Positions 41,886-55,064 of a stretch of 64,000 bases of DNA are shown in pieces (positions within the stretch are counted from its first letter, which is position 1; every line of letters starts with the position of its first letter). The notes under the pieces were generated by a model. The model made no database searches, was not told where the DNA came from, and was given only the letters and a program-made list of their open reading frames with translations. Position numbers and translations under genes: made by a program. Origin of the DNA: Tetragonia tetragonoides (taxonomy: Eukaryota > Streptophyta > Magnoliopsida > Caryophyllales > Aizoaceae); assembly GCA_038025085.1 (NCBI GenBank), contig CM076152.1, forward strand, positions 26,310,001 through 26,374,000. The letters are read 5' to 3'.

Positions 41886-44358
41886 CTGATATTGCGAAAA
41901 CAGCATTTAGGACGAGGTATGGGCACTACGAGTTCACTGTGATGCCGTTTGGGTTGACGAATGCACCTGCGAAGTTTATGGGCTTGATGCACCAATTGGG
42001 TCTTTATAGATGATATTCTTGTTTACTCGAAGAACGCCCAGGAACATGAGCAACACCTACGTACTGTTTTGGAGATTCTGCGAAGACATCAACTTTACGC
42101 CAAGTTGTCTAAGTGTGAGTTTTGGTTAGACACGGTATCTTTCTTAGGACACGTGGTGTCTAAAGATGGAGTAGCCGTAGATCCAGAGAATATTCGAGAT
42201 GTTACAGATTGGCCAAGACCAACGACCGTGACCGAAGTTCGGAGTTTTCTTGGACTTGCTGGATACTATAGACGATTTGTGGAAGGGTTTTCAAAGATTG
42301 CGCAGCCAATCACGAACTTGATGAAGAAAACGATGAAGTTTGTATGGTCCAACAAGTGTGACACTGCTTTCCAAGAGTTGAAGAAACGTCTTACAAGGGC
42401 ACCTATTTTGACATTGCCGCCAGGAACAGAAGGATATGAGGTCTACAGTGACGCGTCTGAGCACGGCTTAGGATGTGTTTTGATGCAACATGGAAAGGTC
42501 GTGGCTTACGCCTCACGACAACGGAAGAAGCATGAAGATAACTATCCTACGCACAATCTAGAACTTGCTGCTGTCGTATTCGCATTGAAGATTTGGCGAC
42601 ATTACCTGTGTGGTTCCGCAGTCAAGATGTTTACTGATCACAAGAGTCTCAAGTATATCTTTACGCAGAAAGAATTGAACATGCGCCAAAGGAGATGGCT
42701 AGAACTTTTGACGGAGTACGACATTGATATCCAGTACCATGAGGGTAAAGCGAACGTAGTCCCTGATGCTTTGAGTAGGAAGACTCGACATTCGTTAAAC
42801 ACTGCTTTAGTGCTTCCTAAGGAGATCATACCTGACTTGCAAAGTCTCGAGGTGGAAATTGTGTTTCAAGGTGACGTTCAAAGTACCTTAGTACATATGA
42901 CTATTCGACCAACGTTACTAGACCAGATCAAAGATAAGCAAAGTGGTGATGAGGATCTTCAGCGGATTCTAAACCACAAAGATGAGGGTAGGTCCGAGGA
43001 TTGCACTTTGGGCCAAGATGGAATTATGAGATTTAGAGAATGTGTTTGCGTACCCAATGACCCAGATATCAAAACTCAGATTCTGGGTGAAGCTCATAAT
43101 ACGCCGTATTCTGTACATCCTGGTGGAGACAAGCTGTACAAAGATCTTCGCCAAGTGTTCTGGTGGAAAGGCATGAAACAAGATGTCGCTATGTTCGTAC
43201 CTAAGTATTTGACATGTGAAAAAGTCAAGATCGAACACAAGAGACCAGGTGGAATGGTACAATCACTGGAAGTTCCAACGTGGAAATGGAATTCGATTTC
43301 TATGGATTTTGTCATGGGTTTACCTTTGACACAAAAGAAGAACAACGCCATTTGGGTGGTTGTAGATCGATTAACGAAGGTCACACGATTCATCCCTATG
43401 CATGACACATGGGAAATGGAGAAGCTGGCTGACGCGTACGTCAAGGAAGTCATGAGAGTTCATGGTGTACCTGAACATATTGTTTCGGATAGAGACTCGA
43501 GATTTCTGTCTAACTTTTGGCAGAAATTACAAGAAGCTTTCGGAAGCAAATTGAAGTTCAGTACTGCTTTTCATCCTGCAACAGATGGCTAGACCGAAAG
43601 GACAATCCAGACTTTGGAGGATATGCTTCGAGCGTGTGCCCTCGATTACCAAGATTCGTGGATAAGCACATTCCGTTGATCGAATTTTCTTAGAACAACA
43701 GCTATCGTTCGATTATTGATCGAGCACCATATGAAGCCTTGTATGGTAGGAAGTGTAGATCGCCTGTGTGATGGAACGACATTAGCGAGACTGCAGTGTT
43801 GGGTCCTGAAATGATCGAGCAGACTGTCGACATTGTGAAGGTGATTCAAATGAAGATGCGAAGTGCACAAGATCGCTAGAAATCATATGCGGATAGAGGT
43901 CGTAGACCTGAAGAATTTGTGGTAGGGAGCAAGGTACTCTTGCGAGTATCTCCACCAAGGGCGTTATGCGTTTTGGTCGTAAGGGGAAACTAAGTCCTCG
44001 TTACATTGGACCTTATGAAATCCTAGAGAGGATCGGTGAAGTTGCTTATCGTTTAGCTTTACCTGTGGAACTTGAGAATGTCCACAATGTCTTTCACGTC
44101 TCTCAACTGAAGCAATACGTACATGATCCAACTCATGTCGTTAAACCTGAAACGATCAAACTTGACGAGAGCTTGACGTATGAGGAACGTCCGATCGAGA
44201 TCACTGACCGCAAAGAGCGCTCGACTCACACCAAGACTATACCGATTGTGAAAGTTATTTGGTCCCGTCAGGGTCAAGGAGAGGCAACATGGGAAGCTGA
44301 ATCCATGATGCGCGAGAAGTACCCAGAACTCTTTCCTGAAGGTACTAATTCCATTTGA
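41886..44358 (+). pseudogene. pol: A3 pol, second part: RT end, RNase H, integrase, chromodomain
   Basis: Resumes RT exactly after the target duplication. A deletion of about 30 bp with a frameshift removes sequence just before the IDD catalytic motif (near 41990). From 42069 a 507-codon open frame covers the RT thumb, RNase H ([20 protein letters not shown]), and integrase with core SMDF and VSDRDSRF. It ends at a TAG near 43592 where Gln of the D-D-E region is expected. Stops and frameshifts follow to 43965. The terminal 130 codons, including the chromodomain (ERPIEITDRK, GEATWEAESM), are open to 44358. Confidence 0.88.
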
Positions 44359-44380
44359 GTTTCGGGACGAAACCCTTTTT

Positions 44381-44624
44381 AAGGAGGGTAGAATGTCACA
44401 CCTAGTAAATTCGTGTTTTGTTTACCGCTTTGCACGAGTTGCATGTTCTAGCATTGCATGCTGCATTGCTAATCAACTTAGATCACAACCATAGTACACG
44501 CATTGCATTGTCGTTGTCCTAAAATCGTTTTATACCTTCGCATGGGTAATCTCGTTTCGTCGTTGAGAAGCGATTACTTCATGTTTCAAGTTTCGAGATG
44601 AAACTTCTTTTAAGGAGGGTAGAA
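44381..44624 (+). promoter_or_regulatory. Duplicated polypurine tract before L3
   Basis: AAGGAGGGTAGAA at 44381-44393 (followed by TGTCACACC) and at 44612-44624, directly before the LTR. Confidence 0.75.
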
Positions 44625-45625
44625 TATGATACCCTAATATTTACTATAATTATAATATTGATTATAGTTCATTTATAAATAATTTCGGAGATTTAAATCG
44701 TATATTTATTTAACGATTCGATTTACTCAAATTAAGCCATAATAATATGAATTATTATTATGGGAATTTCGGGATTTATAATTATCAAATTGAGGGATTT
44801 AATTAAAATGATTTTTGTATATGAATGAGGTTTTTCATAGTGTTTTAATTAGCTTTAATTAGCACTTAATTAGTTTGAATTGTGTTTTAATTATTTATTA
44901 AATCTGAAAATAATCCTAATTCCAGTAGGGTTTGACTTCCCTTGACTGACACCTATATCTATGAACAGTATGGGTAATTGATGTTCTATTCGCTCTCTTA
45001 TTACTCTAATCAATATGGTTTATCTATCTGTGTTTGAATTTATCACTAAAGCAAGAATTGCATGTAATCGAATATTGAGTATGCGTGTGCTTGATTGTAT
45101 GACTACTTGTGCATGCAAATGAATTTCAATGATTCTTCTAAACCCAGGTAAGGTTTGCGAAAGTGTTTTTACTGGGTATGGACGACGTTTATTCAGTTTA
45201 TCTAATTTTTGTTTTCTTTTGCTTCTTCTCTTTTTCTTCTGTACCTTGTTTCCGTCACGGAAACCAAAGTGCAGGTGTAGCTGAGTGAGGACGGTTTGCT
45301 AGAAGGTTAAATGTGGGCCTTTGCATTAGAACTTTTGATTATTGGTTACTTTGGATTATTTGGGATTTTGGATTGGGTACCCTTGAAGGCAAAGTTGTAA
45401 TAAAACTATGATGGACTTAAGACCGCTGATAGACAACTCTGATATTTATGTTAATTTGTTTAGATGCTTCCTTTGATACCTAGTTTTCCTTTCTGCTTAG
45501 CATTTACTCCTTAGCGATAAATGTTGTAGTAACGCCTTTGGATTTGTGACAGTTCGGCGGTGTCGAGTCGTGGATGGCGACGTCGATAGTTCCCAGGAAA
45601 TCATTGCGAATTCGGGGGTGTTACA
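44625..45625 (+). mobile_element. Family A LTR L3 (internally deleted)
   Basis: 1001 bp. It starts TATGATACCC (one change from TGTGATACCC) and ends GGGGTGTTACA. About 1.6 kb is missing at 'acctatat/ctatgaacag'. Intact L2 has CTATAT at both break points (near 31218 and 32818), a 6-bp direct repeat, which points to slippage or illegitimate recombination. Confidence 0.88.
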
Positions 45626-45640
45626 AATGGTATCAGAGGC
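45626..45640 (+). promoter_or_regulatory. Orphan primer binding site between L3 and L4
   Basis: AATGGTATCAGAGGC is the best-preserved family A PBS. It is followed directly by L4 with no internal region. Confidence 0.8.
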
Positions 45641-46038
45641 CAATATTTTCTATAATTATAATATCAATTATAATTCATTTATAAATAGTTTCGGAAATGT
45701 AAATCGTATATTTATTTAACGATTTGATTTACTTAAATTAAGCCATAATAATATTAATTATTATTATGGGAATTTCGGGATTTATAATTATCAAAGTGAG
45801 GGATTTAATTAAAATGATTTTTGTATATGAATGAGGGTTATTCATATTGTTTTAATTAGCTTTAATTAGCATTTAGTTAGTTTTAATTGTGTTTTAATTA
45901 ATTATTAAATCTGAAAATAATCCTAGTTCTAGTAGGGTTTGACTTTTCTTGACTAGCACCTACATAAGCAAAGAGATGGGTCAGTTGATCAGTTTACAGA
46001 ACTGAGCCAAAAACCCAATTCTCTCTCTTTCTCTCTCC

Positions 46039-46107
<69 letters not shown>

Positions 46108-48131
46108 GGCCTCACGCACACACACTCTCTCTCTCTCGGCCGCGCCTGGGTGGTCGCCGGTAGAGGCCGACGCCATGGAGGCCCCGTGCCCCCCTCTCTC
46201 CCCTTCAGTTTCTCTCTCTCTCTCGCTCTCGGTTTCTCTCTCTCCGTCTCTCGCAAAATTCTCTCTCTTTCTCTCTCCTGGCCGCCGGCCGCCGGCGAGC
46301 CACCACCACCGACCATGGTGGTCAGGTGGGTGGTGATGGTGCTGATGGGACCAACCATGGATCCCCTTGTGGGTGACCGTGGACGAGACATGCACCATTA
46401 GTTAGGGTTTCGAATTTAATATTTTCGTTTTAATTAATTTCGTATTTTCAGTATTTTTCGATAATTGTTTATATTTTTCTGTACTAGTTCGGAGCCCGAA
46501 TCCAGACTTTAAAAAGCCTAGATTGGTTGGAATAAATCAAGCAATTTTATAAAAATATTAGTTTATAGTTTCAGTACTGTTTGGATTTTAGTATTAACTA
46601 ATTATGTCTCGGTAATTATTTTTAATTAGGACCAAACGGACAAGCGTGATTGGGTTGTGATTAGTCACCTACTGCTAAGTGAGCATTTTTTAGGTAAGCG
46701 ATTGTGCCTACCTCTTTCCAAAGCCCCATCATTACTATTTTGATGTGTTATGTGCTAACTGATAATTATTTGTGAATTTAATATGCTAAGCATGATTAAA
46801 TTATATCGTCGTTAGTTATGAGAATATGAATTATATTCTTCGCTGTAAATATGATTTATAATGAGTATGATGAGATTATGAAGTTTCGTTAATTAATTAG
46901 TTCATATGCTAATTAATGTTTAATTATGGCGATGTTGAATTTCTAATATTATTATGATATAATAATATGTGCTATTTGGAATGGGATATTATTGAGTGCT
47001 AATGAGCACCTAGTATGTTTGTTAGATGTTATTTGTGAAAGTGTAATTTTTGGATATCATGATTTAATGCCGAAGTGTTGCCGAAATTTTGTTAGACATA
47101 TATAAAGCATGATTATTGTTAATATGACTTTATGTCATTATTCATTATTATTATTCATTATCATGAGCATGAAATGAAGTAGTATGTCATTGTCTCGTTG
47201 TACCACTAGGTCAATCAATGCAAGTATGTGAATTGAATTAAATGAGAATAAGACTCCTAATGGATCCCCAGGAGTAGTCGAGCTATCGAGACTTATCTAA
47301 TTGATATAGTCTAGGGATGCGTGATTCCCAAGTTACTTTTACGGACACCTCGTAGTGTGTTCGGGATGGACCATTCCCCATTGTTTATTTCTCTACATAT
47401 CGATTATTATGTTAGAGGTAGTGTGAGTATACACTAGAGTAAGTCCATGGCATGTCTATATCTATCTATGAACAATATGGGTAATCGCTGTTCTATTCGC
47501 TCTCTTATTTCTCTAATCAAGATGGTTTATCTATTTGTGTTCGAATGATCACTAATGTAAGAATTGCATGTAATGGGATGTTGAGTATGCGTGTGCTTGA
47601 TTGTATGACCACTTGTGCATGCAAATGAATTTCAATGATTCTTCTAAAACCCAGGTTAGGTTTGCGAAAGTGTTTTTATTGGGTATGGACGACGTTTATT
47701 CAGTTTATCTGATTTTTGTTTTCTTTTGTTTCTTCTCTTTTTCTTCTGTACCTTGTTTCCGTCACGGAAACCAAAGTGCAGGTGTAGCTCAGTGAGCACG
47801 GTTTGCTAAAAGGTTGAATGTGGGTCGTTTCTTTAGAACTTTTGATTATTGGTTACTTTGGATTCTTTTGGATTTTGGTTTGTGCCCTTAAAGGCAAAGT
47901 TGTAATAAAACTATAATGGACTTAAGATCGCTGATAGACAACTCTGATAATTATGTTTAATTTGTTTAGATGCTTCCTTTGACACCTAGTTTTCCTTTCT
48001 GCTTAGCATTTACTCCTTAGCGATAAATGTTTCAGTAATGCCTTTGGATTTGTGACGGTTCGGCGGTGTCGAGTCGTGGATAACGACGTCGATAGTTTCC
48101 AGAAAATAGTTGCGAATTCGGGGGTGTTACA
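45641..48131 (+). mobile_element. Family A LTR L4 (lacks its first 9-10 bases)
   Basis: Starts at 'caatattttctata', so the terminal TGTGATACC is missing, and ends GGGGTGTTACA. It carries a pure CT run at 46042-46099. It acts as the 5' LTR of copy A4. The TATA region is altered to 'acctacataag', and the second donor-like site to GTTAGG. Confidence 0.9.
46042..46099. repeat. (CT)n microsatellite in L4
   Basis: 58 bp of uninterrupted CT repeat within the CT-rich R-U5 of the LTR, much longer than in L2. Confidence 0.92.
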
Positions 48132-48323
48132 AATGGTATCAAAGCCCTAGGTTTAAAAATGTTGCATATGTTTAATAAATGAATTAATAAAGAATAGTTC
48201 CACTTTGGGGAAAATAAAATATAATTAAAGCCGTTGAGCGTAGTAGTCCTACAAGATAGGAATTACTTGAAATCACCTTAATTGTGATTTGAATGTTCTT
48301 ATTGTTTCATTGCCCTTTTGTAG
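48132..48323 (+). promoter_or_regulatory. A4 primer binding site and leader, ending at a 3' splice-site-like sequence
   Basis: The PBS-like AATGGTATCAAAGCC starts at 48132. The leader ends in a pyrimidine-rich run and TTTTGTAG, with AG at 48322-48323 directly before the ORF0 ATG. Confidence 0.6.
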
Positions 48324-49318
48324 ATGTCAATTACTCGTTTGACTGCGATGAATTCGACTAGAGGTAGAAAACCACGAGCGATGATTGTATCACTCGGGAA
48401 GGAAGTGGTGTATGTAGACATCTCCGATAGCGAGCCAACGCAGGACGAGTGTGACGAGGCCACAGCTGCCCTTGTGGCGCAAGGCAATGACGCGCACGAG
48501 GTGGACCAACCCGCGCATGATGCTCACGATGATGACGTACCGCTTGAGCCTAATCACGACTTGGAAGCTAACGAGGATCTTTATCCTGAAGAGGAACCCA
48601 TTAAGTCCGAACCTCAAGCTGACAATGCTCCTGCTCACGAGCCCAGTGTTGAGCCTAACTCTGTGGAACTAGAGATGCGATTTGAGGATGGAGTTGGTCT
48701 CCCTGATTCACCTAGCATGCCAGACTTAGAGGATATTGGTGATGCAAGCGACAACAATTCTGCACCTCCATCGCCTACTGCTGATGTGTCTCCTCCTGTG
48801 GAGTCTTTCTTTGCCACTGATGCCGAGCTGAATGACATCCGTGACTACATTGATCGCGCATTCACTACGATCGAGCAATAGGAGTATGAGAACCGTACGA
48901 GGATACACCACGGTTTTTGGGTAGAACTCTTACTAGCTGGCTTACCCAACCTGCATCCTTGGAGAGGTCTCAAGGACAAGTATGATGATGTGGTACTGAA
49001 GAGTGGCTACATCAACGATGGGAAGTACGGCAAAGGCAATCATTGGCCGCTGACTTTTCAAGGTGTTGGCAATGAGTTATGCGTGTCTGATTTCGAATGG
49101 AAGGTTAATCACGTTCTAGTGCCTGCTCCAAAGGACTTGTGCGAGAGTTGCTGGTTCAAGAAGAGCAAGCTTGTGGACAACTTTAGAAGACGTTTCATGC
49201 CTCAGAAGTTCGAAGGTGATGGACATCCTTACACTCCATGTAGGGAAGTGAAGCCAAGGAGGGACGATGATGATGACACGCCTCCCGGATCAAAGCAAAA
49301 CCCAATTGTTGTCTAGTT
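48324..49318 (+). pseudogene. ORF0 of copy A4 (one in-frame stop)
   Basis: Homologue of the A1 ORF0, in frame from ATG 48324 to the TAG at 49316-49318 (331 codons) except for one TAG at 48879-48881, where A1 has TAC (Tyr). It keeps the acidic, Pro-rich N-terminal part (DISDSEPTQDE, YPEEEP, DLEDIGDASDN) and the conserved C-terminal part (LLLAGLPNLHPWRGL, LVDNFRRRFMPQKFE). The end GSKQNPIVV is probably the native terminus. By eye the two copies differ at many replacement sites, yet only one nonsense change and no frameshift separate them over the whole length. No known domain is recognised. Confidence 0.7.
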
Positions 49319-50001
49319 ATTTTTTGAGTAGAGTTAGTTGTTTTGGTTAGAAACATTATTCCACTTTTATGATAGCCCTGCGTGGTCAATTTTGATGATG
49401 GTGTGTAGTTGCAAAAGCAACAAATATTTTTGACTCTTATCTATTTTGCAATCCATCTTATTGCAAAACTATTTCATTTGATTATATGAAAGTCGCTATG
49501 ATTTGTTTACATCATTGTTGTGACATATTTGCATGATTGACTAAAAGCGTGAATGCTATCTCTTATCGTCGTGACATGATGGGAAATCCATGTTGAAATT
49601 ATGGCAAAATTTTTGTTGAGCATTATCAACTCTCTTGTGAGCCAAGTGCTAAAGCCTATCGATATGATTAAGTGTGATTCTCTATTTCCCTACTAAAATA
49701 GTATGGAGCCTCTTTATGTGCGTTATGAGCATCTTTGTCTATTCATGTGAAACTTACATGTCTAAAGTGTATTACATGCCTATCGAACTATTGTGCATGA
49801 GAACTAAGAACAATAAAGCACGTATGTTGCTTAGACCTACGCTGGAAGGTCGATCTTCGAAACTTATATGCTATATGCTAAATGTCAAGAGAAAGGTTTC
49901 AATTACAACCTATTTCTCTCAATTAGACCTTAATGGGTCGAGATGTGCAAATTGTGTGAATGGTGTTCATACCATTACTTTTATATTCTCAGATTCGCGA
50001 A
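49319..50001 (+). other. A4 spacer between ORF0 and gag
   Basis: AT-rich, colinear with parts of 27561-27946 (inverted) and 33580-33974. It ends with a 3' splice-site-like TTTTATATTCTCAG (AG at 49991-49992), ten bases before the gag ATG. There is no supported gene. Confidence 0.6.
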
Positions 50002-51150
50002 ATGACAACCGACGCCGATAGAATCGCTAGACTCGAATATGGTCGAGATCATGGCAAGGCAAATGTCACGCCAAGAAGAGATGGACCGCTCAAGCCTCTG
50101 CAGCGCGTAGTTTCCGAGATTTTGACGCTGTTAAACTTCCTACGTTCGAAGGTGGTGCTGATCCAACTAAGCAGGAAACTTGGATCATTTAGTTCGAGAA
50201 GTTGTTCCTGGCTACGAGTTGGCTTAACAACATGAAGGTTAGCTCTGCCACGTACTATCTGAAAGGCGAAGCTAACAAATGGTGGAACGATGTACGAACG
50301 GACTTGCTTGCAACGCCGAACTTTAATTGGGATCGTTTTACGGTAGCTATTCGTGCTAGATTTTATCCTAGTGCACTACGATGCCTTAAGCAGCGTCAGT
50401 TTGAAGGGTTAAGCCAAGACAAGCTGTCTGTGGCCGAGTATGCTGCCAAGTTCAATGAGCTTGCTATCTTTGCTCCTAATCTGCTGACAACTGAAGCCGA
50501 GCGAATCGAAAGGTTCGAGGATGGACTGAAATGGATATTCAACGTTTTGTCGCTGGACAATCTATCACTTTTTAGGAATTTTATGACAAGGCCCTGAACC
50601 AGAAGAGGATTGTTGGACGTCGTGACACGCATTTGGGAAAGAACAAGCGCCACGAAGGCAATCCATCGCAGTCGAGCAATGGCGACAAGAGGCCAAGACC
50701 GAATGGCAACAACAACTACCAAAGTGGTTAGAACAATGCGAATAGGAATCGTGACTCGAATAGTCATCGAGCTACGATAATGGCTAGAAGGACTACGCCT
50801 TGTACTCGTTGTAACAAGACGCATGCTGGTAAGAACTGCCGAGGTGAAGAGTTGCAATGCTATGAGTGCAACAAGCCGGGTCACAACGCTTCTGAATGTT
50901 CGAGCCAAGGTAGGAATGGTAATGGGCAGAACAGCGATAACAACTACAATCGTGGTGGAAATAAAAATGGCTATCGTTGTAATGGTGGTAACTACCGTGG
51001 AAACGGGGGTTACAACAACAACAACAACCGCAACAATGCTGCTCCTGCTGCAAACAACCAAGTTCAAGCTCCTGCTACTGCTAATCCCGCGCCGAACAAC
51101 AACAACAACAACAACAATAAAGAGGTTAATGGCAGAATTTTTGTGATGAA
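50002..51150 (+). pseudogene. gag: A4 gag
   Basis: Starts MTTDADRIARLE, then a short deletion near 50037 and a further frameshift break the N-terminal region. The capsid region (WWNDVRTDLL, FNWDRFTVAIRARFYP) is open from about 50160 to 50530, and another one-base loss follows at 'tggatattc'. Both knuckles are intact in the third frame (CTRCNKTHAGKNC, CYECNKPGHNASEC), followed by an Asn-rich tail that runs in frame into protease. Confidence 0.87.
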
Positions 51151-54100
51151 TCGCAATGAAGCAGAAGCAAACCGGAACGTGATCGCTGGTACTTTTCTTG
51201 TTAATTCTTTTCCCGCTTTTGTTTTTTTTGATAGTGGTGCGACGCATTCTGTACTTTCTAAATGCTTTGCATCTTAGATAGGATTAGAACCTAGTTCATT
51301 GTATAGTGCAAATATGAGGATGCCAGATGGATCGATAGCTAAATGTAAAGCGTTGTATGAAAAGTGTCCGATTAGGATAGCTGGTTCCGATTTACCCGCG
51401 GATTTGATTCAGATGGATTTGAAGGACTTTGACGTGATATTGGGAATGGACTGGTTGGCCAAGTATTGGTATAAGTTAGAGTGCTTTGAATAACGTGTTT
51501 CTTTGCGAGGACCTAAAGGTAAGAGGATCACTTACCGAGGAGTTGTGGTCAAGCCTAAGCTGAAGGTGATGGCTACTATGAAGGTAAAAGAGTGCGTGAC
51601 TAAAGGTGAAGAGATTTACCTATGTCATGTGGTGGATACGAACCGCGAGAAGGAAGCTTTGCAGCCTATTCTTGTAGTTTTCGAGTACACTGACGTGTTT
51701 CCCGAAGAGGTTCCCGGAATGCCTCCACAACGTATTATCGATTTTACGATCGAACTTGCTCTAGGTTCTGCACCAATTTCGAAAACACCTTATCGTATGG
51801 CACCTGCTGAGATGAAGGAACTGAAAACACAACTTGAAGACTTGTTAGAAAAGGGATACATACGTCTGAGTGTATCGCCTTGGGGTGCTCCTGTTTTGTT
51901 TGTACGGAAGAAGGATGGTAGTATAAGACTGTGCATCGACTACCGCGAGTTAAACAAGATTACGATCAAGAATAGATACCCACTTCCCAGAATTGACGAT
52001 CTGTTTGACCAACTGTGTGGTGCGTCTATTTTCTCAAAGATAGACCTACGATCAGGATACCATCAATCGAGAATTTCTGAGCCTGATATTGTGAAAAAAG
52101 CGTTTAGGACGAGGTATGGGCACTACGAGTTCATTGTGATGCCTTTTGAGTTGACGAATGAACCTCCGCAGTTTATGGACTTGATGAACCGTACGTTCCA
52201 GCCTTACCTAGACCAGTTTGTTGTAGTCTTTATAGATGATATTATGGTTTACTCGAAGAACGCCGAGGAACATGAGCAACACCTACGTACTGTTTTGGAG
52301 ATTCTGCAAAGACATCAACTTTACACCAAGTTATCTAAGTGTGAGTTTTGGTTAGACACAGTATCTTTCTTAGGACACGTGGTGTCTAAAGATGGAGTAG
52401 CCGTAGATCCAGAGAAGATTCGAGCTGTTACAGATTGGCCAAGACCAACGACCGTGACCGATGTTCGGAGTTTTCTTGAACTTGCTGGATACTATAGATG
52501 ATTTGTGGAAGCTTTTTCACAGATTGCGCAGCCAATTACGAACTTGATGAAGAAAACAACAAAGTTTGTATGGTCCGACAAGTGTGAGACTGCTTTCAAG
52601 AGTTGAAGAAACGTCTTACAAGTGCACCTATTTTGACATTGCCGTCAGGAACAAAAGGATATGAGGTCTACAGTGACGCGTCTAAGCATGGCTTAGGATG
52701 TGTTTTGATGGAACATGGAAAGGTCGTGGCTTACGCCTCACGACAACTGAAGAAGCATGAAGATAACTATCCTACGCACGGTCTAGAACTTGCTGCTGTC
52801 GTATTCGCATTGAAGATTTGGCGACATTACCTGTATGGTTCCATAGTCAAGATGTTTGCTGATCACAAGAGTCTCAAGTATATCTTTACGCAGAAAGAGT
52901 TGAACATGCGCCAAAGGAGATGGCTAGAACTTTTGACATAGTACGACATTGATATCCAGTACCATGAGGGTAAAGCGAATGTAGTCGCTGATGCTTTGTG
53001 TAGGAAGACTAGACATTCATTAAACACTGCTTTAGTGCTTCCTAAGGATCGGAGATCATACGTGACTTGCAAAGTCTCGAGGTGGAAATTGTGTTTCAAG
53101 GTGACGTTCAAGGTACCTTAGCACATATGACTGTTCGACCAATGTTACTAGACCAGATCAAACATAAGCAAAGTGGTGATGAGGATCTTCAGCAGATTCT
53201 AAACCACAAAGACGAGGGTAGGTCCGAAGACTTCACTTTGGACCAAGATGGAGTTATGAGATTTAGAGAACGTGTTTGCGAACCCAAAGACCCAGATATA
53301 AAAGGTCAGATTCTGGGTGAAGCTCATAATACTCTGTATTCTGTACATCCTGGTGGAGACAAGTTGTACATAGATCTACGCCAAGTATTCTGGTGGAAAG
53401 GCATGAAACAAGATGTCGCTGAGTTCGTAGCGAAGTGTTTGACATGTCAAAAAGTCATGATCGAGCACAAAAGACCAGGTGGAATGGTACAATCACTAGT
53501 AGTTCCAACTTGGAAATGGAATTCGATTTCTATGCATTTTGTCATGGGTTTACCTTTGACACAGAAGAAGAAGAACGCCATTTGTGTGGTTGTAGATCAA
53601 TTGACGAAGGTCGCACGATTCTTCCCTATGCATGACACATGGGAAATGGAGAAGCTGGCTGACGCGTACGTCAAGGAAGCCATGAGACTTCATGGTGTAC
53701 CTGAAGATATCGTTTCTGATAGAGACTCGAGACTTCTCTCTAACTTTTGGCAGAAATTACAGGCAGCTTTCGGAAGCAAATTGAAGTTCAGTACTACTTT
53801 TTATCTTGCAACAGATGGCCAGACCGAAAGGACAATCCAGACTTTGGAGGATATGCTTCGAGCGTGTGCCCTCGAATACCAAGGTTGGTGGGATAAGCAC
53901 ATTCCGTTGATCGAATTTTCTTACAACAACATCTATAATTCGAGCATTGATCCACAATGTCTTTCACGTCTCTCAATTGAAGCGATACGTACATGATCCA
54001 ACTCAAGTCGTTCAACCTGAAACGATCGAACTTGACGAGAGCTTGACGTATGAGGAACGTCCGATCGAGATCACTGACCGCAAAGAGCGCTCGACTCGTA

Positions 54101-54228
54101 CAAAGACCATTCCGATTGTGAAAGTTATTTGGTCCCGTCATGGTCAAGAAGAGGCAACATGGGAAGCTGAATCCATGATGCGCGAGAAGTACCCAGAACT
54201 CTTTCTCGAAGGTACTAATTCCATTTGA
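51151..54228 (+). pseudogene. pol: A4 pol: protease to chromodomain
   Basis: The protease active site is intact (FFDSGATHSVLS). RT is largely open from 51503 to 52501 ([31 protein letters not shown]). RNase H follows after a stop at 52499-52501 and a one-base loss near 52597. Integrase (53067-53950) has CLTCQK and VSDRDSRL, but the first catalytic Asp is His (SMHFVMG). A deletion of about 300 bp at 53950 removes the region before the chromodomain, which remains at about 54050-54215 (ERPIEITDRK, EEATWEAESM). Stops also occur near 51275, 51491 and 52940. Confidence 0.88.
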
Positions 54229-54250
54229 GTTTCGGGACGAAATCCTTTTT

Positions 54251-54494
54251 AAGGAGGGTAGAATGTCACACCTAGTAGATTCGTGTTTTGTTTACCGCTT
54301 TGCACGAGTTGCATGTTCTAGCATTGCATGCTGCATTGCTAATGGACTTAAGTCACAACCGTAGTACACGCATTGCATTGTCGTTGTCCTAAAATCGTTT
54401 TATACCGTCGTATGGGTAAACCTGTTTCGTCGTTGAGAAGTGATTACTTCATGTTTCAAGTTTCGGGACAAAACTTCTTTTAAGGAGGTTAGAA
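54251..54494 (+). promoter_or_regulatory. Duplicated polypurine tract before L5
   Basis: AAGGAGGGTAGAA at 54251-54263 (followed by TGTCACACC) and AAGGAGGTTAGAA at 54482-54494, directly before the LTR. Confidence 0.72.
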
Positions 54495-54986
54495 TGTGAT
54501 ACCCCAATATTTTCTATAATTATAATATCAATTATAATTCATTTATAAATAGTTTCGGAGATTTAAATCGTATATTTATTTAAAGATTCGATTTACTCAA
54601 ATTAAGCCATAATAATATTAATTATTATTATGGGAATTCGGGATTTATAATTATCAAAATGAGGGATTTAATTAAAATAAATTTTGTATATGAATGAGGA
54701 TTATTCATATTGTTTTAATTAGCTTTAATTAGCATTTAATTAGTTTTAATTGTGTTTTATTTAATTATTACATCTGAAAATAATCCTAGTTCTAGTAGGG
54801 TTTGACTTTCCTTGACTGGCACCTATATAAGCAAAGAGATGGGTCATTAATCATTTTACAGAACTGAGCTAAAAACCCAATTCTCTCTCTTTCTCTCTCC
54901 TCACACACGACAGGGCGCCTCCTGGGCGGTTGCCGGTGATGGCCGGCGTGGTCTCCCTTTCCCTTGCTCTTCTCTTTTTCTCTCAT

Positions 54987-55064
<78 letters not shown>

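Noticed and set aside
41711..41995. A second copy of the element C pol C-terminus
   Set aside because: It is the duplicate carried by the 5' LTR plus fused host RT sequence, not a separate gene.
53435..53635. A 66-codon frame repeated in all family A integrase regions (also 29473-29673 and 24049-24249)
   Set aside because: Out-of-frame shadow of the conserved integrase sequence.
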